Source: Ensifer adhaerens
GTDB taxonomy: Bacteria > Pseudomonadota > Alphaproteobacteria > Rhizobiales > Rhizobiaceae
Reading direction: 5' to 3'
Assembly: GCF_028993555.1 (NCBI RefSeq)
Contig: NZ_CP118610.1
Span: forward strand, 2,604,001-2,668,000
DNA length: 64,000 nt
The notes beneath the pieces are model-generated. The model was not told the origin of the DNA and did not search any database. It worked only from the letters and a program-made list of their open reading frames with translations. A program made the position numbers and the translations under genes. Below, in pieces: positions 36,812-45,414 of the stretch. Numbering within the stretch: position 1 is the first letter of the stretch; each line of letters opens with the position of its first letter.

Positions 36812-38194
36812 ATGGCAAGCTTTGACGGCATAGAGCGCGGAGCGGCAGGCTCCAGCGACAACGCCTGGAGGCGCTTCACGCGCTGGCTGCGCCGCCGCCT
36901 GCCGATGGGTCTTTATGCCCGTTCGCTGCTTATCGTCATCATCCCGATGGTGCTCTTGCAGTCCGTCGTCGCCTTCATCTTCATGGAGCGCCACTGGCAA
37001 CTGGTCACACAACGCCTGTCGGCCGCCGTGACCGGCGACATCGCCGCGATCGTCGACCTCATCGATACCTTCCCGGACGACCGCAACATTGCCGAAATCA
37101 TCCGCATCGCCCGCGAGCAGCTCGACCTCAGCATTTCCGTCGAGCCGCCCGGCGAACTGCCGCCGCCTCGGCCGAGCCCGTTCTTCGAAATCCTCGACCA
37201 GATCCTCGGCGAAGAGATCTCCAACCAGGTCCGCCGCCCCTTCTGGATCGATACGGTCGGCAACTCCAAGCTCGTCGAGATTCGCATCAAGCTCGACGAC
37301 GGCCGCATCCTGCGTGTCTATGCCCGGCGCAACCAGGCCTATGCCTCCAACACCCACATCTTCCTCGTCTGGATGGTGGCCGCATCGCTGGTGCTGCTGG
37401 CGATCGCGATCCTGTTCCTGCGTGGCCAGATCCGGCCCATCCTGGCGCTGACCAAGGCAGCTGAAAGCTTCGGCAAGGGCCAGAAGATCGACGACTTCGC
37501 GCCGCGTGGGGCCGACGAGATCCGCCGCGCCGGCCTTGCCTTCATCCAGATGCGCGAGCGCATCGAACGCCAGATCGAACAGCGGACCGCGATGCTGACC
37601 GGCGTCAGCCATGATCTCCGAACCATCCTTACCCGTTTCAAGCTGCAGCTGGCGCTCGCCGGTAACAACCCGGATCTCGACGGCCTGAACCAGGATGTCG
37701 AGGACATGCAGAACATGCTGGAGGGCTATCTCGCCTTCGCCCGCAGCGAGGCGGAGGAAGATGTCGGCCAGCTGAAGCTCAGCGACCTGATGACCCGGTT
37801 TGCGGCGGAAGCCGAACTGCTCGGCAAGACCCTGACCACATCCATCGAGGGCGAAGACGAGGTTCGTGTCCGGCCGAACGCCTTTACCCGCCTGGTCGCC
37901 AATCTTGCCTCGAACGCCTATCGCTACGCCAACACCGTCAACATCGACGCCCGCCACAGTGCCAAGTGGCTCACCATCACCGTTGACGACGATGGCCCAG
38001 GCATTCCCGAGCGCTCGCGCGAGGATGTGTTCAAGCCGTTCTTCCGTCTCGATGAAGCCCGCAATCTCGACAGTTCCGGCACCGGCCTTGGCCTCGCCAT
38101 CGCCCGCGACATCGCCCGCAGCCACGGCGGCAACGTCACTCTTGGAGACAGCCCGCTCGGCGGCCTCAGGGCAACGGTGCGCGTGCCGGCTTGA
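36812..38194 (+). CDS. Membrane sensor histidine kinase, CenK/EnvZ-like
   Basis: The 460-residue kinase has TM1 ('SLLIVIIPMVLLQSVVAFIF', about 36-55), a periplasmic loop of about 130 residues, TM2 ('FLVWMVAASLVLLAIAILFL', near 185-205), a HAMP linker, and a dimerisation helix with His267 in 'VSHDLRTILTRFKL'. The ATPase domain has N box 'NLASNAYRYA', 'DDDGPGIP' and 'GTGLGLAIA'. The usual Pro after HDLRT is Ile here. ATG at 36812 is used; GTG at 36800 is also possible. It is the likely partner of the upstream regulator. Confidence 0.92.
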   Translation: MASFDGIERGAAGSSDNAWRRFTRWLRRRLPMGLYARSLLIVIIPMVLLQSVVAFIFMERHWQLVTQRLSAAVTGDIAAIVDLIDTFPDDRNIAEIIRIAREQLDLSISVEPPGELPPPRPSPFFEILDQILGEEISNQVRRPFWIDTVGNSKLVEIRIKLDDGRILRVYARRNQAYASNTHIFLVWMVAASLVLLAIAILFLRGQIRPILALTKAAESFGKGQKIDDFAPRGADEIRRAGLAFIQMRERIERQIEQRTAMLTGVSHDLRTILTRFKLQLALAGNNPDLDGLNQDVEDMQNMLEGYLAFARSEAEEDVGQLKLSDLMTRFAAEAELLGKTLTTSIEGEDEVRVRPNAFTRLVANLASNAYRYANTVNIDARHSAKWLTITVDDDGPGIPERSREDVFKPFFRLDEARNLDSSGTGLGLAIARDIARSHGGNVTLGDSPLGGLRATVRVPA

Positions 38195-38250
38195 CGTCGC
38201 TGCGCTGACGGGCCACTGACTCGCCCGGGGAATGGACGAGGGAGCGCGCC

Positions 38251-38754
38251 GTGTCGAACGGTATCGACTGGGACGACTGGGAACGACGGCTGGCCGAGCT
38301 GTGGGCTGCCTTCGACACCGTCGACGCCATAACCTTCATCGCTCGCGTCGAGGCGCTTGCAGCCGAACTGCCGGCGGGGCACGCCATAGGCCTGTTCGAA
38401 CGAGCCTCAGCGCAGGATTCGACCGGCCATGAGACGGAAGCCGAACCTCTCTATCGGCAGGCGCTGGAAAACGGCCTCAAAGGAATTCGCCGGCGGCGCG
38501 CAACCATCCAGCTTGCCAGCACGCTGCGCAATCTCGGGCGGGCCGGCGAAGGCGTCGCCTTGCTCACCGCCGAACGGAGCAAGCCGTCGGATGAACTCGA
38601 CGATGCGGTTGCCGCGTTCCTGGCGCTTTGCCTGGTCGACGCCGGTCGCACGAAAGAAGCGGCCGCGCTTGCGCTCGGCAGCCTGTCGCGCCACCTCCCC
38701 CGCTATAATCGTTCGCTCAAGCGCTACGCCGAGACGCTTCTGGCTGACCAGTAA
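38251..38754 (+). CDS. Tetratricopeptide-repeat-like protein
   Basis: The 167-residue product starts at GTG and contains helical repeats of TPR character: 'GLFERASAQDSTGHETEAEPLYRQALENGL', 'ATIQLASTLRNLGRAGEGVALL' and 'FLALCLVDAGRTKEAAALAL'. No signal peptide. It is an adaptor-like protein of unknown partner, of a type common in proteobacteria (TPR_5-like). It ends three bases before the convergent phosphatase-like gene. Confidence 0.82.
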   Translation: MSNGIDWDDWERRLAELWAAFDTVDAITFIARVEALAAELPAGHAIGLFERASAQDSTGHETEAEPLYRQALENGLKGIRRRRATIQLASTLRNLGRAGEGVALLTAERSKPSDELDDAVAAFLALCLVDAGRTKEAAALALGSLSRHLPRYNRSLKRYAETLLADQ

Positions 38755-38757
38755 ACG

Positions 38758-39330
38758 CTAACGCTTATAGATCGACGTCAGGCCACGCCGTTCGTTGAAG
38801 CGGTGCCAGGCGTCGATGCGGCGCGGATGGCGCGCGCGCATGGCATCAAGCGGCGCGAGCAGCTGCCCGTCGCGGCCAAGCGCCGCGTCGAGGATCTCGA
38901 TGATCCGCCGGTTTGGCCAGGGCTTGCGGGTGATCGACAGCAGCGCCTGGAAGGCTTCATCCTCGCGGCCGGCGCCAAGCTGATGGGCGATCAGCCCATA
39001 GGCAAAAGCGGTGGATCGGCTGACGCCGGCGTGGCAATGCACGAGAATGCGGCTTGAAGCATCCTCGGCTGCGGGGCGCATCGTCTCGAACACTTCCAGG
39101 ACCAGATCCGGAAAGTGCTGGGTGGCGGTCGGGTTTTCCTGATCGCGCATGCGCACGACCCGGTGGCTCGCCTCAGTGATGACGGGCACGTTGGCATCCG
39201 GCAATTCCGGATCGAGCAGAGACAGCACGTGGCTCGCGCGCCAGTCGCGCGCGGCATCGGCAGCGCGCCAGAGGCACGACACCTTGACGCGCTCGGGGAT
39301 CAGTTCGAATGCAATGGTCATGGGGATCAC
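38758..39330 (-). CDS. Tyrosine-phosphatase-like (dual-specificity fold) protein
   Basis: The 190-residue product contains the HCx5R signature as '[10 protein letters not shown]' (Cys nucleophile and Arg present), preceded by '[20 protein letters not shown]' and '[20 protein letters not shown]', where the Asp may act as general acid. The GTG at 39330 overlaps the csaA stop as GTGA, suggesting coupled translation; an ATG at 39321 is the alternative start (187 residues). Substrate unknown. Confidence 0.85.
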   Translation of the reverse strand: MIPMTIAFELIPERVKVSCLWRAADAARDWRASHVLSLLDPELPDANVPVITEASHRVVRMRDQENPTATQHFPDLVLEVFETMRPAAEDASSRILVHCHAGVSRSTAFAYGLIAHQLGAGREDEAFQALLSITRKPWPNRRIIEILDAALGRDGQLLAPLDAMRARHPRRIDAWHRFNERRGLTSIYKR

Positions 39331-39668
39331 ATCAATTTTTTGCCGTTGGGGACCGGCCGTTCGGTGGCAGCCAGCACGATCGCGCCGGCCTCGTCTTCAA
39401 AGCCCAGCGTCAGCACTTCAGAGCGGACAGGCCCGATCTGACGCGGCGGAAAATTGACCACACCCAGCACCTGCCGCCCCACGAGATCTTCCGGACGATA
39501 GTGCACCGTGATTTGTGCCGATGACTTTTTTATGCCGATCTCAGGGCCGAAATCGATTTTCAGCTTGAAGGCAGGCTTGCGCGCTTCCGGAAAGGGTTCT
39601 GCCTCGACGATCGTGCCCACGCGAATGTCGACACGCTCGAAATCAGCAAATTCAATAGTTTCGGCCAT
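39327..39668 (-). CDS. csaA: CsaA-type tRNA-binding-domain protein
   Basis: The 113-residue protein is a stand-alone OB-fold tRNA-binding domain: '[32 protein letters not shown]', '[38 protein letters not shown]' and '[10 protein letters not shown]'. CsaA acts as a small chaperone-like protein and also binds tRNA. The frame and length match the family. Its stop overlaps the next gene's GTG by four bases, so the two are an operon. Confidence 0.92.
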   Translation of the reverse strand: MAETIEFADFERVDIRVGTIVEAEPFPEARKPAFKLKIDFGPEIGIKKSSAQITVHYRPEDLVGRQVLGVVNFPPRQIGPVRSEVLTLGFEDEAGAIVLAATERPVPNGKKLM

Positions 39669-39705
39669 GGCAATTCCCTTTGTGAAAAGTCCTCAGCCGC
39701 CGGGC

Positions 39706-40665
39706 TTAAAGCATCGGGGGAGATTCCGGAAGCGCACCGGCATCGGCAGGCTCCCCGTGAAATCTTGCCTCTTCCCAGGGGAGACGCGCGAACTGCTCGG
39801 CAAGGAAATCGACGAAGACGCGCACACGTGGCGACAGGAAACGCCGGTGCGGGTAGACCACGGTGATCGGCTCCGCCTCGGCGTAATTGCAACCGGTCAG
39901 AAGCGGCACCAGCAAGCCCGCCCTGATATCTCCGCCGACAAGGATTTCGGAGAGCCGCACGATCCCGATGCCCGCAAGCGCGAGCCGCCTCAGCGCCTCC
40001 GTGCTGTTGGCCTCGACGGAGCCACGAACGCGGATCGCATGCCGGCCGGTGCCATCCTGGAACTCCCAGACGTTGAGGCGGCCGTGGGCGGTAATGGCAA
40101 GGCAGACGTGCCGCTGCAGGTCGTCGGGTGTTCCGGGAACGCCGTGCCTTTCGAGATATCCCGGCGCCGCACAGATGACGCGGCGGTTTGATGCCAGGCG
40201 TCGCGTCACCAAGGTACTGTCGTTTTGCGCGGCAACCCGTATGGCGACATCCGCATCACCGTTCATGAGATCGACGATCGCGTCGCTGAAGTCGAGTTCC
40301 AGATCGATCGCGGGGAACCGCGCGATGAAATCAGGCAGCATGGGGACGATCAGGCGATGGCCGAAGGCGCTCGGCAGGCTGACCCGCAGACGACCGCGCG
40401 GCTCGGCGCCCGGCTGGATCGCGAACTCCGCATCCTCGATGTCGCCGAGGATGCGACGGGCCGATTCTGCATAGGCACTGCCTTCGCTGGTAAGGCTGAT
40501 GCTGCGCGTCGATCGCTGCAGCAGACGCACGCCGAGGCGCGCCTCCAGTCGGCCGATGATCTTGCTGACCGCCGACGGCGTCATGCGCAGCCGCCGCGCG
40601 GCCGCCGAGAAATCCCCCTCCTCGACGACGGCGAGAAACACCGCCATGGCTTCCTGCCGGTCCAT
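39706..40665 (-). CDS. LysR-family transcriptional regulator
   Basis: The 319-residue protein has the N-terminal HTH ('DFSAAARRLRMTPSAVSKIIGRLEARLGVRLLQRSTR', residues 18-54) and an effector domain of about 200 residues. It resembles the subgroup with start 'MDRQEAMAVFLAVVEEGDF', which often controls oxidoreductase or efflux genes. No obvious target is divergently adjacent except the small ORF at 40782, so its target may be elsewhere. Confidence 0.93.
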   Translation of the reverse strand: MDRQEAMAVFLAVVEEGDFSAAARRLRMTPSAVSKIIGRLEARLGVRLLQRSTRSISLTSEGSAYAESARRILGDIEDAEFAIQPGAEPRGRLRVSLPSAFGHRLIVPMLPDFIARFPAIDLELDFSDAIVDLMNGDADVAIRVAAQNDSTLVTRRLASNRRVICAAPGYLERHGVPGTPDDLQRHVCLAITAHGRLNVWEFQDGTGRHAIRVRGSVEANSTEALRRLALAGIGIVRLSEILVGGDIRAGLLVPLLTGCNYAEAEPITVVYPHRRFLSPRVRVFVDFLAEQFARLPWEEARFHGEPADAGALPESPPML

Positions 40666-41016
40666 TCGATCTATTCCATATCGTCACAGATGAACGGAAT
40701 TTAACATGGATTATCGCGGCAGACGATAGGCGGTAGCCTGGACCACAAATTCAGGCAGCCGAGCTTGAGGGGGTGCGCGAGATGGAAGAACAGCGGAATG
40801 ACGTACCGGTGAGCTACCAGCTCCATTCTTTGGCGCGACGCCAGCGCAGCACCGCGATCGGCAACATGTGTCACCGGTCAGTCCGCGCGATCTGGAGGCT
40901 GCTGTTCAGCCGGCAATCGCGGCATGAACGTGATACATGCGCAGGCGCCTTCTCCACGCGCACGCCATAGGGCACTCCCCTTATCGGGGGCTTGCGGCGG
41001 CTGACACCTTGTGCGC
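40666..41016. other. Intergenic region between LysR and proC
   Basis: About 350 bases. The only candidate gene is the short plus-strand frame at 40782-40970, listed separately. Otherwise nothing recognised. Confidence 0.4.
40782..40970 (+). CDS. Possible small Arg-rich protein
   Basis: A 62-residue frame (start ATG 40782, or 40773) reads 'MEEQRNDVPVSYQLHSLARRQRS...RSVRAIWRLLFSRQ', basic and helical, reminiscent of but not clearly matching DUF1127-type small proteins. GAGGGGGTGCGCG lies upstream. Divergent from the LysR gene. Could be spurious. Confidence 0.35.
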   Translation: MEEQRNDVPVSYQLHSLARRQRSTAIGNMCHRSVRAIWRLLFSRQSRHERDTCAGAFSTRTP

Positions 41017-41835
41017 TCAGCCAGCCAGTTCTTCCGCCCGCTTGCGCGCGGCTGCGATCGCCTTGTCGAACAGCGGCTGCATGCCGTCGTCAGCCATGAG
41101 AACGGAGAGCGCCGCAGCGGTCGTACCACCGGGCGAGGTCACGTTCTGGCGCAGCCGCGCCGCTTCGTCCGGGGACTGGTGCAACAATTCGCCAGCCCCC
41201 GCGACGGTTTCCCGCGCAAGCCGCATGGCGAGGTCCGCCTCGAGGCCAGCCTTGCGGCCCGCCTCCGCCATGCACTCGACGAGGTAGAAGACATAGGCCG
41301 GACCACTGCCGGAGACGGCGGTCACGGCGTCGATCTCCGCTTCTGTCCTGACCCATTCGACCGGACCGCTGACCTTGAGCAGATCGTGAACCTGGGCGCG
41401 CTGGGCTTCGCTGACGCGTGCATTGGCAAAGGCACCGGTAACGCCGCGGCCGATCATCGCCGGCGTGTTCGGCATGGCGCGAACCGTGGCAGCAGCTCCG
41501 AGATGCGTCTCGATGAAAGCGAGCGTCTTGCCGGCAGCGACCGAGACGATGACGGTATCCGGACCAACGAGCGACTTCAACGGCGGCAAGACGACGTCCA
41601 TCACTTGCGGCTTGACCGCAAGGAAGATCACGCCAGCCTGAACGCCTGACGGCGCCGAGGTCGCATGTGTCACGCCATTGTCGGCAATGAGCTTGGCCAT
41701 GGCCGGCGGCGGACCGGGGTCGACGACGAGCACGTCGGCACCCTTGACGCCGCTCTTCAGCCAGCCGGAAAGCATGGCGCCGCCCATGTTGCCGGCGCCG
41801 ACGAGTACGATGGGACCGGAAGCGGCGTTCGCCAT
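41017..41835 (-). CDS. proC: Pyrroline-5-carboxylate reductase
   Basis: The 272-residue enzyme reduces pyrroline-5-carboxylate to proline with NAD(P)H. The Rossmann motif 'LVGAGNMGGAMLSGWL', 'FLAVKPQVM', 'RAMPNTPAMIGRGVT', and the substrate-binding signature 'AVSGSGPAYVFYLVECMAEAG' plus 'VTSPGGTTAAAL' are all present. The start at 41835 lies two bases after the YbjN stop, so the two form an operon. Confidence 0.96.
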   Translation of the reverse strand: MANAASGPIVLVGAGNMGGAMLSGWLKSGVKGADVLVVDPGPPPAMAKLIADNGVTHATSAPSGVQAGVIFLAVKPQVMDVVLPPLKSLVGPDTVIVSVAAGKTLAFIETHLGAAATVRAMPNTPAMIGRGVTGAFANARVSEAQRAQVHDLLKVSGPVEWVRTEAEIDAVTAVSGSGPAYVFYLVECMAEAGRKAGLEADLAMRLARETVAGAGELLHQSPDEAARLRQNVTSPGGTTAAALSVLMADDGMQPLFDKAIAAARKRAEELAG

Positions 41836-41837
41836 GA

Positions 41838-42338
41838 TCAAGCCTCTCCAACCGTTTCGAACAGGACCGCATCGACCGCGCGCTGCGCGTCCATGCCGGA
41901 CCAGACGACGAATTGAAACGCCTGATAATAGGATTCGCAAGCGTCGAGTGCGCTCGAAAGCAGGACTTCGACCTGCTGGTTGGTGGGCTCTGCCCCGCCG
42001 GCAAGCAGCAGCGACTGGCGGAAGATCACCACTTCCTCCTGGCGCCACAGGTCGAAGTGGCCCATCAGCACCTGCCCGTTGATATGGGAAAGCAGACGGA
42101 TGACTTCGTTGACCCGGCTTTCGGGAACCTTGATGTCGAAGGCGCAGGCAAGGTGCAGAGCTTCGAACTCCTCCATCCAGGAGAAGGAAACGTGGTAGTC
42201 TGCCCACTTGCCTTCGACCGTCATGGCGATTTCGTCTTCGCCGGATCGTTCGAACGACCAGTCGTTATTGGCAGCCACGAACTCGATCATATCGACCGGG
42301 TTGGATTGGCGCTCGACTTCCATTTCCAAAAGGCTCAT
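41838..42338 (-). CDS. YbjN-domain protein
   Basis: The 166-residue product has the YbjN pattern: 'ANNDWSFERSGEDEIAMTVEGKWADYHVSFSWMEEFEALHLACAFDIKVPE', 'EVIRLLSHINGQVLMGHFDLWRQEEVVIFRQSLLL' and 'ESYYQAFQFVVW'. It is a type III chaperone-like fold without enzymatic motif. It precedes proC in the same operon, an arrangement widely shared by alphaproteobacteria. Role unknown. Confidence 0.93.
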   Translation of the reverse strand: MSLLEMEVERQSNPVDMIEFVAANNDWSFERSGEDEIAMTVEGKWADYHVSFSWMEEFEALHLACAFDIKVPESRVNEVIRLLSHINGQVLMGHFDLWRQEEVVIFRQSLLLAGGAEPTNQQVEVLLSSALDACESYYQAFQFVVWSGMDAQRAVDAVLFETVGEA

Positions 42339-42520
42339 GCATCACCCTGCATAGGTGTGGAGCAGGCACGCATCATCACGCTCACAAGACGCAACGCTGC
42401 AAACCCAACACCGATTACAAACACACTATGATTGCTGAACTCACATCCATCCTGGCTGACTTACCCTGCCCGGAGCTTGCGTGGTTCGTTTCGAATCATC
42501 ATTTAAAATCAGTGTATAAT
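42339..42520. other. Intergenic region upstream of the candidate RNA
   Basis: This includes the YbjN promoter region and TATAAT at 42515-42520. No gene seen. Confidence 0.4.
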
Positions 42521-42620
42521 GGCGGAGTCAGGCTGCCAGCCCCCGGGCCGAAAAATAGCCGGGATGAATCGCGTCCACGTTGTCATTTGGATGAAGCGCT
42601 GGAGCTTAACCGACTCTGCC
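42521..42620. ncRNA. Candidate structured RNA of unknown class
   Basis: GGCGGAGTC (42521-42529) pairs with GACTCTGCC (42612-42620) over 9 bp with one G-U wobble. Inside are hairpins GGCT-GCC-AGCC (42531-42541), CCCGG(G)C with GCCGGG around CGAAAAATA, and GCG-TCCA with TGGA..GCGC. Such nested, closed folding looks like an RNA gene, but the strand is uncertain and no known class was recognised. The TATAAT just before it abuts the stem, which is too close for a transcript starting at the stem. Confidence 0.4.
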
Positions 42621-42721
42621 ATAAGGGTTTTTTGGCAGTGTCCACAGGTGGAAAACTTTTCAGGTTTTATTAACCTGCCTTAACGCCGCTTCAATCGCCC
42701 CAGGATTAACGACAGCAAAAC

Positions 42722-42784
42722 GCCCGCGAAACCAGTTCGCGGGCGAAGTAAAAACGCCGAAACACCGTTATTTCGGCGGAATCG
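42722..42784 (-). terminator. Two tandem hairpins downstream of the UbiK-like gene
   Basis: CGCCGAAA/TTTCGGCG lies immediately after the stop, and CGCCCGCGAA/TTCGCGGGCG (42721-42740s) follows, with a T-rich tail on the minus strand (CGTTTTGCTG). Confidence 0.75.
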
Positions 42785-42786
42785 CG

Positions 42787-43047
42787 TTACTTGCCGGCCT
42801 CGGCGAGGCGCGCTTCCAGAGCCTCAATGCGGGCGAGCAGCGCATCGTTTTCCTCGCGCGCCTTGATCGCCATTTCCTTGACCATCTCGAACTCCTCGCG
42901 CTTGACCACGTCGAGCGAGTTCAACGCACGTTCGGCCTGTGCGCGGAAGGCAGTCTCGACCTCGCGGCGCACACCCTGGGCGGCACCTGCGGCATCGGTC
43001 ATCATCTTGGCAAAGTCATCCAGAATGCGGTTGGCGCCTGTGCTCAT
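42787..43047 (-). CDS. UbiK-family accessory factor (BMFP domain)
   Basis: The 86-residue helical protein starts 'MSTGANRILDDFAKMMTDAAGAAQGVRREVETAFRAQAERALNSLDVV' and ends in a coiled coil 'EENDALLARIEALEARL', typical of the BMFP/UbiK family that assists ubiquinone biosynthesis complexes and can bind membranes. The ATG at 43047 has GGAGATCGCGACG upstream; longer starts at 43062 and 43095 are less likely. Confidence 0.88.
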   Translation of the reverse strand: MSTGANRILDDFAKMMTDAAGAAQGVRREVETAFRAQAERALNSLDVVKREEFEMVKEMAIKAREENDALLARIEALEARLAEAGK

Positions 43048-43261
43048 CGTCGCGATCTCCATTTCAGCCATCGCCTCGCATTGCGATGCGGTCATGAATT
43101 TCAGGTAGGATCAGCGGCGAGCGGATGCAAGGAAAATCACATGCCAGATCACGTCGCTGTGTCCGAAGCCCGCGCATCGGCGCCTTGACCCGGCGGAAAT
43201 CGCTCGCCATGTTCCGCCGAAACGATCGGCCCCTGTACGAGAATAGGCACGAGAACATATC

Positions 43262-44101
43262 TTGGAAACTCTAGCGACCCGTCTCGCCATCCTTCCCTTT
43301 CCCGAAATCGACCCCGTCATCTTCCAGATCGGGCCTCTCGCCGTCCACTGGTACGGGCTCGCCTATGTCGCGGGCATCCTCATCGGCTGGTTCTATGCAC
43401 GCCGCCTGGCGATGAACACGACACTCTGGCGCAACGAGACGCCCGCAGTCACGCTGCAGCAACTCGACGACTTCCTGCTCTGGGCCGCTGGCGGTATCGT
43501 TCTCGGCGGCCGCATCGGCTATATCCTCTTCTACGATCTCGGCTCCGTGCTCGCCAATCCGATCCGCGCCATTGAAATCTGGAACGGCGGCATGTCATTT
43601 CATGGCGGCTTCCTCGGCACGACGCTTGCGATGATCCTGTTTGCAGCCAAGAACCGGATCGCCCTCTGGAGCCTGTTCGATATCGTCGCGGCCGTCGTTC
43701 CGATCGGCCTGTTCTTCGGCCGTATTGCCAATTTCATCAATGGCGAGCTCTGGGGCCGTCTCTCCTCGATGCCCTGGGCCATCGTCTTCCCGACCGGCGG
43801 CCCCTTCGCCCGCCATCCGAGCCAGCTCTACGAAGCCGCACTCGAAGGCCTTGTGCTTCTCTGTGTGCTCGCCTGGTTCATCTACCGTCGCCAGGCGCTG
43901 AAGTCGCCGGGCCTCGTCACCGGCATCTTCGTGCTTGGCTATGCCTTGAGCCGCATTTTCGTCGAATTCTTCCGCGAACCGGACGCGCAGATCGGCTATC
44001 TTGTCGGCGGCTGGCTGACGATGGGCATGGTGCTCTCGCTGCCGATGGCGCTCGCCGGCATCTGGGCGATAACCCGGGCGCGCCGCGCGGCTGCCGCTTG
44101 A
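43262..44101 (+). CDS. lgt: Phosphatidylglycerol:prolipoprotein diacylglyceryl transferase
   Basis: The 279-residue inner-membrane enzyme adds diacylglycerol to the lipobox Cys of prolipoproteins. Seven membrane segments are suggested, with hallmarks '[11 protein letters not shown]', '[11 protein letters not shown]', '[14 protein letters not shown]' and 'RHPSQLYEA'. The reading frame opens with TTG at 43262 and no suitable ATG precedes the conserved N-terminus, so TTG is the likely start. It heads a plus-strand block with the next three genes. Confidence 0.95.
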   Translation: METLATRLAILPFPEIDPVIFQIGPLAVHWYGLAYVAGILIGWFYARRLAMNTTLWRNETPAVTLQQLDDFLLWAAGGIVLGGRIGYILFYDLGSVLANPIRAIEIWNGGMSFHGGFLGTTLAMILFAAKNRIALWSLFDIVAAVVPIGLFFGRIANFINGELWGRLSSMPWAIVFPTGGPFARHPSQLYEAALEGLVLLCVLAWFIYRRQALKSPGLVTGIFVLGYALSRIFVEFFREPDAQIGYLVGGWLTMGMVLSLPMALAGIWAITRARRAAAA

Positions 44102-44160
44102 GAAGCGGACGAGGCAAGGTATGTGGCTTTCCGGCCGCTTACCGCTAACTGGACGAAGGC

Positions 44161-45264
44161 ATGACGACACCACTTGCGGACAAGATCAAGGCGCTGATCA
44201 AGGCTCACGGGCCGATCAGCATCACCGATTATTTCTCGCTTTGCCTGGCAGACCCGGAGCACGGCTACTACCGGGTGCACGAGCCGTTCGGCAAGGAGGG
44301 CGACTTCACCACGGCGCCGGAGATCAGCCAGCTCTTTGGCGAGATGATCGGCGTCTTTCTCGTCCACGCATGGCAGCAGCACGGCAAGCCTGAAGATGCC
44401 GTGATCGCCGAGGTCGGCCCCGGCCGCGGCACGATGATGGCCGACATGCTGCGTGTGGTGCGCCGCCTCGCACCCGAACTCTATGCCTCCGCCGGCGTGC
44501 ACCTCGTCGAAACCAGCGAGCGCCTGCGCAAGATCCAGTCCGAAACCCTTGCCGCCCATGGCAACAAGGTCGAGTGGCACGCAAGCTTCGAGACTTTGCC
44601 CGAAGGTTTCCTGCTGCTGGCCGCCAATGAGCTGTTCGATGCCATTCCGATCCGGCAATTCGTGCGCACCGCACAAGGGTTCCGCGAACGCATGGTCGGG
44701 CTTGATGCCGATGACGAACTGACCTTTGCCGCCGGCGTCGCCGGCATCGATCCGGACCTGCTGCCAACGCCGGCGCAAGGTGTCGCAGAAGGCACGATCT
44801 TCGAGATCGCCCCCGCCCGCGATGCTGTCATGTCCGCCCTTTGCGAACGGCTGAAGATCAGCGGCGGCACCGCCGTCATCATCGACTATGGCCATCTGGC
44901 GACCGGCTATGGCGATACGCTGCAGGCGGTGCGCGACCACGAATATGATCCGCCGCTCGCAAGTCCGGGTCGCGCCGATCTCACCAGCCATGTCGATTTC
45001 GAGCAACTCGCCCGCCGTGCGAAGACCGACAACGTGCAGATCAACGGCCTCGCCCACCAAGGCGATTTTCTAGTCGGCCTCGGTCTTCTCGACCGCGCCG
45101 CGGCCCTTGGCCGCGACAAGGACGCGCTCACCCAGGAAGGCATTCGCCAGGACGTGGAAAGGCTCGCAGGTGCAGGGGTCGGAAAGATGGGGGAACTCTT
45201 CAAGGTTCTCGCCGTCAGCAGTCCGCCGGTACCCCTGTCGCCCTTCCGCAAACCGAAGTCGTGA
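44161..45264 (+). CDS. SAM-dependent methyltransferase, MidA/NDUFAF7 family
   Basis: The 367-residue protein matches COG1565: 'GPISITDYFSLCLADPEHGYY', 'EPFGKEGDFTTAPEISQLFGEMIGVF', the SAM loop 'IAEVGPGRGTMMADMLR', 'LLAANELFDAIPIRQFV' and 'ALTQEGIRQDVERLA'. The mitochondrial relative methylates an arginine of complex I; the bacterial substrate is unproven. It follows lgt by 59 bases and precedes pgeF, a common alphaproteobacterial order. Confidence 0.93.
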   Translation: MTTPLADKIKALIKAHGPISITDYFSLCLADPEHGYYRVHEPFGKEGDFTTAPEISQLFGEMIGVFLVHAWQQHGKPEDAVIAEVGPGRGTMMADMLRVVRRLAPELYASAGVHLVETSERLRKIQSETLAAHGNKVEWHASFETLPEGFLLLAANELFDAIPIRQFVRTAQGFRERMVGLDADDELTFAAGVAGIDPDLLPTPAQGVAEGTIFEIAPARDAVMSALCERLKISGGTAVIIDYGHLATGYGDTLQAVRDHEYDPPLASPGRADLTSHVDFEQLARRAKTDNVQINGLAHQGDFLVGLGLLDRAAALGRDKDALTQEGIRQDVERLAGAGVGKMGELFKVLAVSSPPVPLSPFRKPKS

Positions 45265-45414
45265 CGCCTCTCCGGACGGCACTCCACCGTTCGGGAATTG
45301 ACAGCCCAGCCGTCGCGGGTCAACATCGCGCCGGCAAATCAGCCGCCAGTCGCCGGGCCGCAGCGCGCCCCCAAACCCATTGAATTTCTTCATAAAGCAA
45401 AGGCAAATATACCG

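Noticed and set aside
42489..42496. TTTCGAATC as a tRNA T-loop
   Set aside because: No acceptor, D or anticodon stem can be drawn around it on either strand.
42515..42520. TATAAT as the promoter of the candidate RNA
   Set aside because: A start about seven bases after it would fall inside the closing stem, and no good -35 hexamer lies 16-18 bases upstream; kept only as a note.
42428..42673. An 81-codon plus-strand frame across the candidate RNA
   Set aside because: No recognisable domain, and the folding stems fit an RNA better than a protein.
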